From the NCBI GenBank assembly GCA_964452495.1, contig CAYVMC010000001.1, positions 62,001-126,000 on the forward strand: DNA of 64,000 bases, written 5' to 3'. Shown here piece after piece: positions 9,061 through 17,462 of this stretch. Each line of letters opens with the position of its first letter. Within the stretch, counting starts at the first letter, position 1. The translations under genes and the position numbers were made by a program. The DNA comes from CALUTH01 sp964452495 (GTDB lineage: Bacteria; Cyanobacteriota; Vampirovibrionia; Gastranaerophilales; Gastranaerophilaceae). A model generated the notes under the pieces. It was given only the letters and a program-made list of their open reading frames with translations, searched no databases and had not been told where the DNA came from.

Positions 9061-9525
9061 GACTTTTTTTATAAGATATAGTGTGCTTTCAGTAAACTTT
9101 TCTTTCATTTCCTTACGTGGAATGTCAGAATTAAATAAAAAACGTTCTATTTCAATCTTATCATTATAGAGTACTGCTGCATAGCATAAACCTACAGGTT
9201 TTTGCAGTGATCCGCCCCCGGGGCCGGCTATACCGGTTGTTGATACACAAACATCTGAACCAGTAAGGGTTTTTAGTCCTTGTACCATTTCCCGAGCGCA
9301 TTCAGGACTAACAGCACCATAATTTTCTAAAGTATACTCACTGACTTTTAGAACCTTATTTTTTATATTATTAGAATATGTTATGAGATTATAAGTAATA
9401 TAATTTGAACTGCCTGAAATATCGGTAAGCTTGGAGCTTAACAAGCCGCCGGTACAGGATTCTGCTGTTGAAAGAGTCAGGTTATTAATGATTAAAAATT
9501 TCCCTATCTCCTGCTCTATTGACAT
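9049..9525 (-). CDS. pncC: CinA C-terminal domain protein (nicotinamide-nucleotide amidase)
   Basis: A stand-alone CinA C-terminal domain of 158 aa, the PncC family that deamidates NMN to nicotinate mononucleotide in pyridine-nucleotide recycling. The hallmarks are TAESCTGGLLSSKLT near the N-terminus, GAVSPECAREM, and TTGIAGPGGG. There is no N-terminal molybdopterin-like CinA domain. The start codon overlaps the stop of the upstream gene by 1 nt (TAATG on the coding strand), so translation is likely coupled to the exported-protein gene at 9525-10136. Confidence 0.9.
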   Translation of the reverse strand: MSIEQEIGKFLIINNLTLSTAESCTGGLLSSKLTDISGSSNYITYNLITYSNNIKNKVLKVSEYTLENYGAVSPECAREMVQGLKTLTGSDVCVSTTGIAGPGGGSLQKPVGLCYAAVLYNDKIEIERFLFNSDIPRKEMKEKFTESTLYLIKKVLHF

Positions 9526-10136
9526 TAATAATTGCTCCTTTGCATTATTACTTTGCCATTTTTGTCATAAAATTTATATTGATTCCAGACACCTTTAAAT
9601 TCTCCATTTCCTTTAAAAATGTACTGAGTTTCTTTAGATGTAAAGTAACTTACCCCTGCTAAAACACCACTTCTTCTGTATTGTTCTGCATAATACGGAA
9701 ATTTTGGATAAAGACCTTTTATATTATCTACATAACGTAAATTACCCATCGCATCATAGTAATAAATTATTGAAGGGTCATTTTTTTTCTGGAGTCCGTA
9801 CATATAAAGAGAGGACATTTTCTCAAAGTACATTGCTGAAATATTGTATTCCTTATACTCTTTATAACCTGCAGCCGCAGCCATATAATGTTTTTTATAA
9901 TCCTTATCTTTTAAGTAGTCTTTATACGTGGTTTTAAAATCATCCATACGAATTTTTTTCTTCGGCAAATTTTCCCCAAATATATTATTTTGCATTTGTT
10001 TTATATCTTCATCTCGCTCTTCCTGAGTAATTTTATCCCAGTTAAAAACTACTCCCCCTTGGAATAAAAAATCTTCAGCATAAACCTGTGATGTAATGAT
10101 TAAAAAAGAAAAAAAACAAGTTAGTATTTTTTGCAT
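9525..10136 (-). CDS. Exported hypothetical protein
   Basis: 203 aa with a clear Sec signal peptide: a Lys, a hydrophobic core and cleavage after VYA near residue 20. The mature part is Tyr/Lys-rich. It contains a YNISAMYFEKMSSLY-like helical segment that could be a TPR-like turn, and a C-terminal part with GNGEFKGVWNQYKFY and DKNGKVI. That last part resembles MORN-type or toxin-antidote repeat strands, but only weakly. It is the first gene of a two-gene operon with pncC. A GAGAGG ribosome site precedes the ATG. No function can be assigned. Confidence 0.72.
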   Translation of the reverse strand: MQKILTCFFSFLIITSQVYAEDFLFQGGVVFNWDKITQEERDEDIKQMQNNIFGENLPKKKIRMDDFKTTYKDYLKDKDYKKHYMAAAAGYKEYKEYNISAMYFEKMSSLYMYGLQKKNDPSIIYYYDAMGNLRYVDNIKGLYPKFPYYAEQYRRSGVLAGVSYFTSKETQYIFKGNGEFKGVWNQYKFYDKNGKVIMQRSNY

Positions 10137-10377
10137 AACAAACCTCTCTTTGATAAAATTATATCATATTTAATTTGAGATTATAGAATATATTTTTCAT
10201 TCACAAGAAGCGATGATGTATGAAGCAAAGTTAAGAGGACGTACAAAAATATTCTGCGCTCAATTGGAACATTTCTACTCTCACGCTTAATAGAAGAAAG
10301 AATATAGTCTGTCCAAGTCTGTAAGTTATTACTAATAGTTGAGAAAAGAATATTTATACCGCATTATTCTTTTGTAT

Positions 10378-10383
10378 TATAAT
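10378..10383 (+). promoter_or_regulatory. -10 element placed for a leaderless mnmG mRNA
   Basis: TATAAT with only 6 nt between it and the ATG at 10390. Transcription would start at or next to the A of the start codon. No Shine-Dalgarno is present upstream. Confidence 0.6.
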
Positions 10384-10389
10384 CATTTT

Positions 10390-12255
10390 ATGAATTATTT
10401 AGACAATAAATTTGATGTAATAGTAGTTGGAGCCGGTCATGCTGGTTGTGAAGCATCTATTGCTGCGGCACGATTAGGTGCAAAGGTTTTATTATTCAGT
10501 TTAAATCTCGATAATATTGCACTTATGCCCTGTAATCCTGCAATAGGCGGACCGGCTAAGTCAACGCTGGTTCGAGAAATTGATGCACTGGGTGGAGTTA
10601 TGGGCGAAGCGGCGGATGCTACTTATATTCAAATGAAAGTGTTAAATTCTTCTAAAGGACCTGCAGTTAGAGCTTTGAGAGCTCAATCAGATAAAAAGGA
10701 ATATATGCATTATATGCGTAATGTTATTGAAAAAACAGATAATATAATGCTAAAACAGGCGACAGTAACTGATTTACTTGTAAATGGAGATATTGTAACC
10801 GGTGTAATTGATGAATATGGAAATGAATACAGTGCGGGTGCCGTAATTTTAACTACAGGAACTTCTCTTAACGGAAAAATTTACATAGGTCTTAAATCAT
10901 ATAATGCGGGGCGTTTGGGGGAAATGCCTGCAATCGGGCTTTCTGAGTCACTTAAAAAACTTGGTTTTACAGTCAAAAAATTAAAAACAGGAACTCCGGC
11001 AAGAGTAGACAAAAGAACTATTGATTACTCAAAAATGACAATACAACCGGGTGATGAAAAATTAACATTTTACTCATTCAAGCCTGATAGACCTGTAAGG
11101 CCACAGGTTCCGTGTTATCTAACAAGGACAAATGAAATTACACATCAAATAATAAAAGATAACTTAGACAAATCACCTATGTATCAGGGGTTGATTGAAG
11201 GTGTTGGACCACGGTATTGCCCGTCTATCGAGGATAAAGTTAAACGTTTTGCATCAAACCCGTCTCACCATATCTTTATAGAGCCAGAAGGATTAAATAC
11301 TTATGAGGTTTATATTCAGGGCTTTTCAACTTCACTTCCTGCTGATGTTCAGGTAAAAATGGTACGTTCTTTGCCCGGACTTGAAAAAGCTCATATCATA
11401 AAACCGGCGTATGCAGTTGAATATGACTATATACCGGCTGTGCAAACAACTCATTCATTGATGTCAAAGCTTATAAAAGGTCTATTCTTTGCAGGTCAAA
11501 TAAACGGTACAAGCGGTTATGAAGAAGCTGCAGCACAGGGGCTTGTTGCAGGTATTAATGCAATGAAATATCTTGATAAAACAGATATGGTTACATTTAG
11601 CAGGAGTTCCTCATACATCGGTACTCTAATTGATGATTTGGTAACAAAAGATATTCAGGAGCCTTACAGAATGCTAACATCCCGTTCGGAATACAGACTG
11701 CTTTTAAGGCAGGATAATGCTGATGAAAGATTAACTCCGATAGGATATAAAATCGGGCTTATTGATGATTCACAGTACCTAATATTCAAAACAAAACAGG
11801 AAAAAATTAAACAGGAAATAGAACGTTTAAAGAAAACAAAACTACCGTGTTCGGAAGAAATAAATAATAAACTCTCAAAATACGGTGAGTCTATTGACCG
11901 CGGGGTAAGGCTGGCTGAACTTATCAAACGCCCGAATATAGATTACACGGCATTAAAAGATATAGATGATGAAACAAAGATACTAAATCTCCCTGATGAT
12001 ATTACGAGTGAAGCGGAAATTCTTATTAAATATGACGGGTACATTAAACGTCAAGAAAACCAAATTGAAAACAGTGAACAGTTGGAGAAATACAAAATTC
12101 CTGAAAACTTTGATTATAGTACAGTAAAGAGTATTTCGTCAGAAAGCAGAGAAAAACTTGAAAAAATAAGACCGGTAAACTTGGCGCAGGCATCAAGAAT
12201 AGGTGGTGTTAAACCTGCTGATATATCCGTTATGATGGTAATTTTAGGTAAATAA
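10390..12255 (+). CDS. mnmG: tRNA uridine-5-carboxymethylaminomethyl modification enzyme MnmG
   Basis: MnmG (GidA) with MnmE installs the cmnm5 group on wobble U34 of tRNAs, using FAD, NADH and methylene-THF. The FAD-binding Rossmann motif is VIVVGAGHAGCEA near residues 9-21. It is followed by the family signatures CNPAIGGPAKS and LTTGTSLNGKIYIG, the GTPARVD loop and the C-terminal helical domain with SRIGGVKPADI. The frame is open back to a TTG at 10339, but that would put the promoter inside the gene. ATG 10390 gives 621 aa, the usual length, and is preceded by TATAAT 6 nt away. The RlmD-type gene follows after 1 nt. Confidence 0.95.
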   Translation: MNYLDNKFDVIVVGAGHAGCEASIAAARLGAKVLLFSLNLDNIALMPCNPAIGGPAKSTLVREIDALGGVMGEAADATYIQMKVLNSSKGPAVRALRAQSDKKEYMHYMRNVIEKTDNIMLKQATVTDLLVNGDIVTGVIDEYGNEYSAGAVILTTGTSLNGKIYIGLKSYNAGRLGEMPAIGLSESLKKLGFTVKKLKTGTPARVDKRTIDYSKMTIQPGDEKLTFYSFKPDRPVRPQVPCYLTRTNEITHQIIKDNLDKSPMYQGLIEGVGPRYCPSIEDKVKRFASNPSHHIFIEPEGLNTYEVYIQGFSTSLPADVQVKMVRSLPGLEKAHIIKPAYAVEYDYIPAVQTTHSLMSKLIKGLFFAGQINGTSGYEEAAAQGLVAGINAMKYLDKTDMVTFSRSSSYIGTLIDDLVTKDIQEPYRMLTSRSEYRLLLRQDNADERLTPIGYKIGLIDDSQYLIFKTKQEKIKQEIERLKKTKLPCSEEINNKLSKYGESIDRGVRLAELIKRPNIDYTALKDIDDETKILNLPDDITSEAEILIKYDGYIKRQENQIENSEQLEKYKIPENFDYSTVKSISSESREKLEKIRPVNLAQASRIGGVKPADISVMMVILGK

Positions 12256-12256
12256 A

Positions 12257-13618
12257 ATGGATATCGGTAATATTATTATTCTTGATATTGAAAAATTAAA
12301 CAGTGAAGGTGCAGGACTTGCCAGATACAATAACTTTATAGTTTTTGTAAAAGGAGCTTGTCCGGCAGATAAGCTTAAATGTAAAATTACAAAAATAAAA
12401 AAAAATTATGCAGAAGCTGAAATTGTAGAAATATTAACCCCGTCCCCATTTAGAGTTGAGCCACGGTGTAAAATGCAAAAGATATGCGGGGGATGCGAGT
12501 TACAGCATATAGAATATAATGAACAATTGAATTCAAAAAAAATAATTGTTGAAGATACCTTGTATTCTATTCTTGGAGAAAAAATACAAGTAAAGCAACC
12601 TATGACTACCGGATATAATTACGGCTACAGGTGTAAAGTCCAGTATCCGGTAAGAAGTAAAGGACGCGAAAATTCCCGTCTTTATGCCGGATACTTTAAA
12701 GAGGATACTCATGAACTTGTAAATATTAAATATTGTCCTGTGCATCCTGAAGTTTGCGACAATATAATTGAATTTGTAAAAACTGAAGGAGAAAAACTTG
12801 GGGTTACAGGCTACAGTGAAACAACACATTCAGGAGTGTTAAGGCATATTGTTTTGAGATTTTCCAACTATAACAATAATCTTCTTATTGTATTAGTAAT
12901 AAATCAGGATTTAGAAATACCGGATAATATTAAGCAGCTGGCTCACAAATTGTATGATAGTTTCAAAGAAATAAAAGGAGTTGCTGTAAACTACAATAAC
13001 AAAAGAACTAATGTCATTTTAGGAGAAAACACACAGACTGTAATTGGAGAAAATTTTATTGAAGAAAAACTTTCCGATTTTATGTTTAAAATAAGTGCGG
13101 ATACGTTTTTTCAAATAAATCCTAATTGTGCAGATTTGATGTTTAAATATATAAAGGATTATATTGCAAATAATTTTATAACTCCAAAGCTTCTTGATGC
13201 TTACGCTGGAATTGCAACATTCGGAATAACTATGTCGGAATTATGCAAAAATGTAATAAGCGTAGAAATAAATAAGCAGGCAGTAGAAAATGCGATTGAG
13301 ACAATAAAGAATCACAAAATAACAAATATTGATGTTATAGCATCGGATAGTCTTGATTATGTAAAACAAACTAAGAACTGTTTTGATATTACAATCCTTG
13401 ATCCGCCTAGGAAAGGATGCGGGGAAGAGGTGTTAGTTAATGTATTAAGAGTAACAAAAGATACAATAATTTATGTAAGCTGTAGTCCTAAAAGTTTGGC
13501 TAAAGATTTAAAATTCTTATTAGAAAACGGATGCTCCATAGAATTGATTCAACCATTTGATATGTTTCCAAATACTCCGCATATAGAAAATGTAGCCATT
13601 ATAAAAGTAAATAAATAA
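12257..13618 (+). CDS. 23S rRNA (uracil-5-)-methyltransferase, RlmD/TrmA family
   Basis: SAM-dependent RNA m5U methyltransferase of 453 aa. An N-terminal TRAM domain spans about residues 1-60. The Fe-S cluster cysteines Cys71, Cys77 and Cys80 (CKMQKICGGC) follow, with a probable fourth in NIKYCPVH. The methyltransferase domain has LLDAYAGIATFGI for SAM binding, ILDPPRKGCGEE, and the nucleophile region YVSCSP. Whether it modifies U1939, U747 or tRNA U54 cannot be told from motifs, so no symbol is given. It is co-transcribed with mnmG, another RNA-modification gene. Confidence 0.9.
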   Translation: MDIGNIIILDIEKLNSEGAGLARYNNFIVFVKGACPADKLKCKITKIKKNYAEAEIVEILTPSPFRVEPRCKMQKICGGCELQHIEYNEQLNSKKIIVEDTLYSILGEKIQVKQPMTTGYNYGYRCKVQYPVRSKGRENSRLYAGYFKEDTHELVNIKYCPVHPEVCDNIIEFVKTEGEKLGVTGYSETTHSGVLRHIVLRFSNYNNNLLIVLVINQDLEIPDNIKQLAHKLYDSFKEIKGVAVNYNNKRTNVILGENTQTVIGENFIEEKLSDFMFKISADTFFQINPNCADLMFKYIKDYIANNFITPKLLDAYAGIATFGITMSELCKNVISVEINKQAVENAIETIKNHKITNIDVIASDSLDYVKQTKNCFDITILDPPRKGCGEEVLVNVLRVTKDTIIYVSCSPKSLAKDLKFLLENGCSIELIQPFDMFPNTPHIENVAIIKVNK

Positions 13619-13674
13619 GCAAAAGACTATTTATTTTAAATTGTAAACATTTGTAAAATTTTTCTTTAAAACCC

Positions 13675-13701
13675 TAAAGTTTTTCAAAAAAGTGCCGATA
13701 A
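13675..13701 (+). promoter_or_regulatory. Sigma-28 (FliA) flagellar promoter
   Basis: TAAAGTTT (13675-13682), an 11-nt spacer and GCCGATAA (13694-13701) match the sigma-28 consensus TAAAGTTT-N11-GCCGATAA at every position. It lies 34 nt upstream of the ATG at 13736, with AAAGGAG as ribosome site. It is the only perfect match I found in the window, and it places the downstream gene in the late flagellar regulon. Confidence 0.9.
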
Positions 13702-13735
13702 GATTAATACAAGGGAAAACGATAAAGGAGCCAAA

Positions 13736-14803
13736 ATGGGTTTAGCATGTTCACAAGTTAGAATGTTAACTCTTATTAGCCGAAAAGCTGATAATGAACT
13801 TGAAACTATGTTGATTTCTAATAAGAAATTGGCTCTTTCACGTGAGCAAAGTGAACTTTCTCAAGAATATTACAGCAAACTTCAAACAAAGAAAATTAAT
13901 TATTATAATGATGGAGCTTACTCAACCATTACATATAGTTATCTTATGGGAGACAGCACATTAAAAAGTTCATTTATTGATACTTATGCCATGTCATATA
14001 TAAATTCTGATATTGCAGACGAGTATGATCTTTCATCTATTTCAACGTCTGTAACGAAAACGGATAACTCCATAATCTTAACAGATTATAGAGGATTAGT
14101 TGTTCTTAATAATGAGTATGCTAATGCTATTATTGCTACATGCGGAGATGATGTAAGCTGTGACGGAAATGGGAGAGGTAGTACGTTTAAAGCCTCTTAC
14201 ATTCCTCAAATTATTGCAACATATATGGGATTTACCGAGGGATCGGATGAATATAATGCTATAATAGCGGTATACAATAATGATACAGAGGCATTAGAAG
14301 CGTTAGGTCTCGGAACAACTACTATCGATGGAACAACAGAAGATGGAACAGTCATTTCAAGTAGTTTTACTTCATCAACCAGAGCATCAGTTTATCAACA
14401 AATAATAGATTTTTATAAACCAATATTTCAGGCTTGTGCATCTAACGGATGGACTACAGAATATACAAGCAACCTCTCTGATAGTGACTATATTAGTAAT
14501 GCTCTTACAAGCGGTATATTTCAACTACAGACCGTTGATGATTATGGTGAATATGAGTCAGGAACATCACTTCAATACTATTTAAATGCTGCTTTTATCA
14601 CGGAACGTACAGATTCTGAAACACAGGCAGAAATAACAGCTTGGTATAATGCAGAGAAAGAGAAAATTTCAGCAAAAGAAGATTATTGGGATGTTGAACT
14701 TCAAAATCTGTCAACAGAATTATCGGCAATTGAAACAGAAATTGAATCGGTACAGTCTTTAATTGATGATGCGATTTCATCGGTATTTGACTGGGGCGGT
14801 TAA
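13736..14803 (+). CDS. Uncharacterised sigma-28-dependent protein, possible flagellar export substrate
   Basis: 355 aa starting MGLACSQVRMLTLISRKAD with no Sec signal. The first 60 residues look like an amphipathic helix rich in Ser, Leu and charged residues, as in N-termini of flagellar axial or export-substrate proteins. The middle is Ser/Thr/Tyr/Asn-rich with a Cys pair region (TCGDDVSCDG). The C-terminal 50 residues form a likely coiled coil (LQNLSTELSAIETEIESVQSL). It has a perfect sigma-28 promoter, is a single-gene transcription unit, and faces a flgE/fliK/fliJ operon across a shared terminator. I recall similar N-termini in uncharacterised gut-bacterial proteins but cannot name a function. 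Confidence 0.8.
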   Translation: MGLACSQVRMLTLISRKADNELETMLISNKKLALSREQSELSQEYYSKLQTKKINYYNDGAYSTITYSYLMGDSTLKSSFIDTYAMSYINSDIADEYDLSSISTSVTKTDNSIILTDYRGLVVLNNEYANAIIATCGDDVSCDGNGRGSTFKASYIPQIIATYMGFTEGSDEYNAIIAVYNNDTEALEALGLGTTTIDGTTEDGTVISSSFTSSTRASVYQQIIDFYKPIFQACASNGWTTEYTSNLSDSDYISNALTSGIFQLQTVDDYGEYESGTSLQYYLNAAFITERTDSETQAEITAWYNAEKEKISAKEDYWDVELQNLSTELSAIETEIESVQSLIDDAISSVFDWGG

Positions 14804-14810
14804 ATAAAAT

Positions 14811-14837
14811 AAAAAAGGAACTGAAAAGTTCCTTTTT
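14811..14837. terminator. Bidirectional terminator between convergent flagellar units
   Basis: AAAAAAGGAACT, loop GAAA, then AGTTCCTTTTT. The perfect stem with A and T flanks can terminate both the plus-strand gene at 13736 and the minus-strand flgE-type operon. Confidence 0.9.
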
Positions 14838-14873
14838 AAATTGGAGTTTAACTTTAGTTGTTAAAATTAAAAC

Positions 14874-15707
14874 CTATGTTACGAGCTGCATTGCATTTTC
14901 AAGCAGTTCTTTATTTGACTTAATCAAAGCATTTACCAATTCCATCTGAACTTTTGCCTGTTGATATTCTGCAATATTGTTTTTAAAATCGGTGTTAGAC
15001 AATTCTAATAAGCCTGACCTTATTTCACCCCGTCCGATAACGGGTTTCCCTGATTCTGCAGTTTCAACATATTTGCTGTTTTTTATTTCGTATAATCCGT
15101 TCGGATTATGGAAATTTGCGGTTGCAATTTTATAAAGCGGTACAGAACGGGTTCCGTTATCCGCTTTACCGTATATTGTACCATCATTACAAATTTCATA
15201 TTCATCATATTTTCCGAGGAATTTACCATTGTTAGGGTCTATCCAAAGTTTTATATTTGTAGTGGGGATACTTAATGCTCCGCCTTTAAGAGCTGTTTCT
15301 TGATATAAATCAGCACTTATAGATTTTGTACCGGACATTATTTCTCCTTTGTCATTTAGAATATACCCCTGAACTGTGTCACCGTCGGTGGATCTGTAGA
15401 CGCCTTCAGCATCAAAAGTAAATTCGCCAAGACGAGTATATGCTACTTTACCTTCAGAATTTCTTACTATAAAGTACCCGGAACCTTCAAAAAATAAGTT
15501 TTCATTAGATGTACCGGGAGTAGACTTTCCCTGTCCTTGGTTTTTTAGCGGATGATCAATTACAGCTCCGCCGAGAAATGTTTGAAAATTAACTTTGTTT
15601 TCCTTAAAACCCGGCGTATAAATGTTTGTCATATTATCAGCAAGAACATTTATCCACTGGTTGGTTGCACGCTGTGTGTTAAGTGCCGTTGTAAAAGAAT
15701 CATTCAT
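14874..15707 (-). CDS. Flagellar hook/basal-body rod family protein (FlgE/FlgF/FlgG type)
   Basis: 277-aa axial flagellar protein. The N-terminal rod signature ALNTQRATNQWINVLADNMTNIYTPGFK matches the flagellar basal-body rod domain. It is followed by the hook-type loop (LFFEGSGYFIV, TRLGEFTFD, QGYILND), and the C-terminal domain has LELSNTDFKNNIAEY and MELVNALIKSNKELL. The size is closest to FlgG/FlgF or a short FlgE, so the exact paralogue is left open. It is the last gene of the fliJ-fliK operon and overlaps fliK by 8 nt, a position often occupied by flgE. Confidence 0.85.
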   Translation of the reverse strand: MNDSFTTALNTQRATNQWINVLADNMTNIYTPGFKENKVNFQTFLGGAVIDHPLKNQGQGKSTPGTSNENLFFEGSGYFIVRNSEGKVAYTRLGEFTFDAEGVYRSTDGDTVQGYILNDKGEIMSGTKSISADLYQETALKGGALSIPTTNIKLWIDPNNGKFLGKYDEYEICNDGTIYGKADNGTRSVPLYKIATANFHNPNGLYEIKNSKYVETAESGKPVIGRGEIRSGLLELSNTDFKNNIAEYQQAKVQMELVNALIKSNKELLENAMQLVT

Positions 15708-16824
15708 TGTTGTTTTTATCCTTCTTATTTTGTTCTTGTTCGCTGTTTCGTCTTTGCCCTTGATGAGTTAAGTCATCATAAGGAATATCTTCTTCTTCAA
15801 ATCTTTGAACAAGATTTGATAGATTGTTCCTAAGATAATTTTCTGCAATATCGGAACCTGGTATAAAATTTGCCGATATCCTTCCTTCTTTACTTAGTTT
15901 TATAATGACAGAAATGTCATTGTCAAAGTTTATTCTGAATGCTTTGTTATTTTTCATACTATCAGCCAGAAGATTTGCAAGAGTTTCGGATACCATGCTG
16001 CTTCCTGATGTTTCTTCGGCTGCTGTAATATTGTTAGTCTCACCGGTAGCTAGATTAATAAAAAATTGTACATCTGCACGGGTCATATTAAGGGTTAAAG
16101 CGTTAAGTGCGATGTCCACAACTTCGCCGACCTTGCCAACGTTTCCTATCTCATTAGTCACAGAAGCTGTTTGTGCAGTTAAAACACGATTAACCATTGC
16201 AATATTTTCAGCCATAGTTGATAAGACTGTAGAGTCTTCCTGAATTTCATCCTCTGTTTCAGAAAGGTTATTATTGTTAAAAAATGATGAAAAAGCTTCG
16301 TTACTATTCTGAGCAAAACTAATATCGGCTTTTAGCTCCTGCATTTTATCGTTTTTAACATTTTGTAAATTCATATCATTATTTAACAATTGATTGTTTA
16401 GCTCCTTGTTTTTTTCAGATGTAATATTATTAATATCGGGTTGATTATGAGTAGGGTTTAATTCATTTTCTTTAAAATCATCCGTTTGGTTTAGAGAATT
16501 ATTTATCTGCTCAATAGTCGAAGTAAGTTCTTCTTCCGTATTATTTTCTTTTTCGTCAGATATTACAGTATTTTCTTCTTCTTCTAGGTTATTATCAATA
16601 GCTGTTTGAGTACTCTCATCAGTACTTGTACTATTATCCACAACAGAAGTTTCTTCTTGTTCATTTGCTTCTTCGACAACAGTTGATTGATTATTTTTTA
16701 AACTTTCCATTTCTGATTTAAAGTCTTTTTCCGATTTAGAGTATGTGGTGGATGTCTGTGATTGTTCTGTTTGCTTCACACCGGATATGCTTCCTGTACC
16801 TGTTCCTGTTTCAATATTCATCAT
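15700..16824 (-). CDS. fliK: FliK-like flagellar hook-length control protein
   Basis: 374 aa. The first 190 residues are low-complexity, rich in Glu, Asn, Ser and Thr with no hydrophobic core, as in the secreted ruler part of FliK. The C-terminal half has the Flg_hook-type pattern: an alternating strand segment around FRINFDNDISVIIKLSKEG, RISANFIPG, then YLRNNLSNLVQRFEEE. It ends in a basic, Asn-rich tail. FliK controls hook length and switches export specificity. The call rests on domain pattern plus its place between fliJ and a hook-type gene. Confidence 0.75.
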   Translation of the reverse strand: MMNIETGTGTGSISGVKQTEQSQTSTTYSKSEKDFKSEMESLKNNQSTVVEEANEQEETSVVDNSTSTDESTQTAIDNNLEEEENTVISDEKENNTEEELTSTIEQINNSLNQTDDFKENELNPTHNQPDINNITSEKNKELNNQLLNNDMNLQNVKNDKMQELKADISFAQNSNEAFSSFFNNNNLSETEDEIQEDSTVLSTMAENIAMVNRVLTAQTASVTNEIGNVGKVGEVVDIALNALTLNMTRADVQFFINLATGETNNITAAEETSGSSMVSETLANLLADSMKNNKAFRINFDNDISVIIKLSKEGRISANFIPGSDIAENYLRNNLSNLVQRFEEEDIPYDDLTHQGQRRNSEQEQNKKDKNNNE

Positions 16825-17297
16825 ATATGCTCCTGTTCAGCTGTTTCTTCTACAGCTTCTTCTATTTGTTCAACTTTACGCTGGAAAAATCTTTGAACAC
16901 CTATTTCCGAAAACTGTTTCAATTCTATTTTCTTCTGTTCATACTCATATTCTTCTTTTAAATGCTCTTTATGTTTTTCCAATACCTTAACTTTTTGCTC
17001 TGCATGCATGAGGTTTACAAGTTCTTGATCAAGGATTTTTTGTACTTCCTGCCTTCTGGCCTCTAACTCATCAGCTTTATCCCAGAGGTGATGAAGATAT
17101 TTGTCATAATATTCCATAAGTCTGAAATCAGCAACACGCTTATTTTTAATTGTCATTTCGATTTCTTCATTATTACGTATAATTGCTTGTTCCGCTTCGT
17201 TTACCCTTTGTTGTGCCTCCTGAACTACCAGCAGTTGTTTTTCTTTTTCCCTGATTCGGAAATCTAAAACTTTTTGTAAACGATATGAAAAAGGCAT
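16821..17297 (-). CDS. fliJ: FliJ-like flagellar export chaperone
   Basis: 158 aa, almost entirely charged coiled coil. The family-typical start MPFSYRLQKVLDFRIREKEKQ is followed by long heptad stretches and an acidic tail. FliJ binds the export ATPase FliI and the gate protein FlhA. The ATPase gene normally next to it is not in this window, so the operon begins with fliJ here. It overlaps fliK by 4 nt (ATGA). TATAAT lies immediately before the ATG, too close to serve as -10 for that ATG; further AT-rich -10-like boxes lie upstream. Confidence 0.8.
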   Translation of the reverse strand: MPFSYRLQKVLDFRIREKEKQLLVVQEAQQRVNEAEQAIIRNNEEIEMTIKNKRVADFRLMEYYDKYLHHLWDKADELEARRQEVQKILDQELVNLMHAEQKVKVLEKHKEHLKEEYEYEQKKIELKQFSEIGVQRFFQRKVEQIEEAVEETAEQEHI

Positions 17298-17407
17298 ATT
17301 ATACTATCTCACTTTATAATATTATGTCTTATATCCTATATATTTGCGTACCTCTGTTTGTATGATTAATGTAAAAATTATAAAAGACAATAATTTTAAA
17401 ATAGATT

Positions 17408-17427
17408 AGTAAGCAAAGCTTTATAAA
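17408..17427 (+). repeat. Short intergenic repeat, copy 2
   Basis: Matches 6237-6256 at 19 of 20 positions. It lies in the divergent gap between fliJ and ribE, about 25 nt upstream of the ribE -10. Confidence 0.4.
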
Positions 17428-17450
17428 ATTACAGTTAACGCTTTTTATGA

Positions 17451-17456
17451 TATAAT
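17451..17456 (+). promoter_or_regulatory. -10 element for a leaderless ribE mRNA
   Basis: TGATATAAT (extended -10) with 6 nt before the ribE ATG and no Shine-Dalgarno, so the transcript probably begins at the start codon. No FMN riboswitch can fit, because the transcribed leader would be nearly absent. Confidence 0.6.
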
Positions 17457-17462
17457 TAAACT

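Noticed and set aside
10185..10366. Open run of about 62 codons on the minus strand between the exported protein and mnmG
   Set aside because: No ATG, GTG or TTG start near its beginning and no ribosome site; it could be a gene remnant but nothing supports it.
17298..17303. TATAAT directly abutting the fliJ ATG on the minus strand
   Set aside because: With no spacer, transcription would begin inside the start codon region, so it is not counted as a leaderless promoter.
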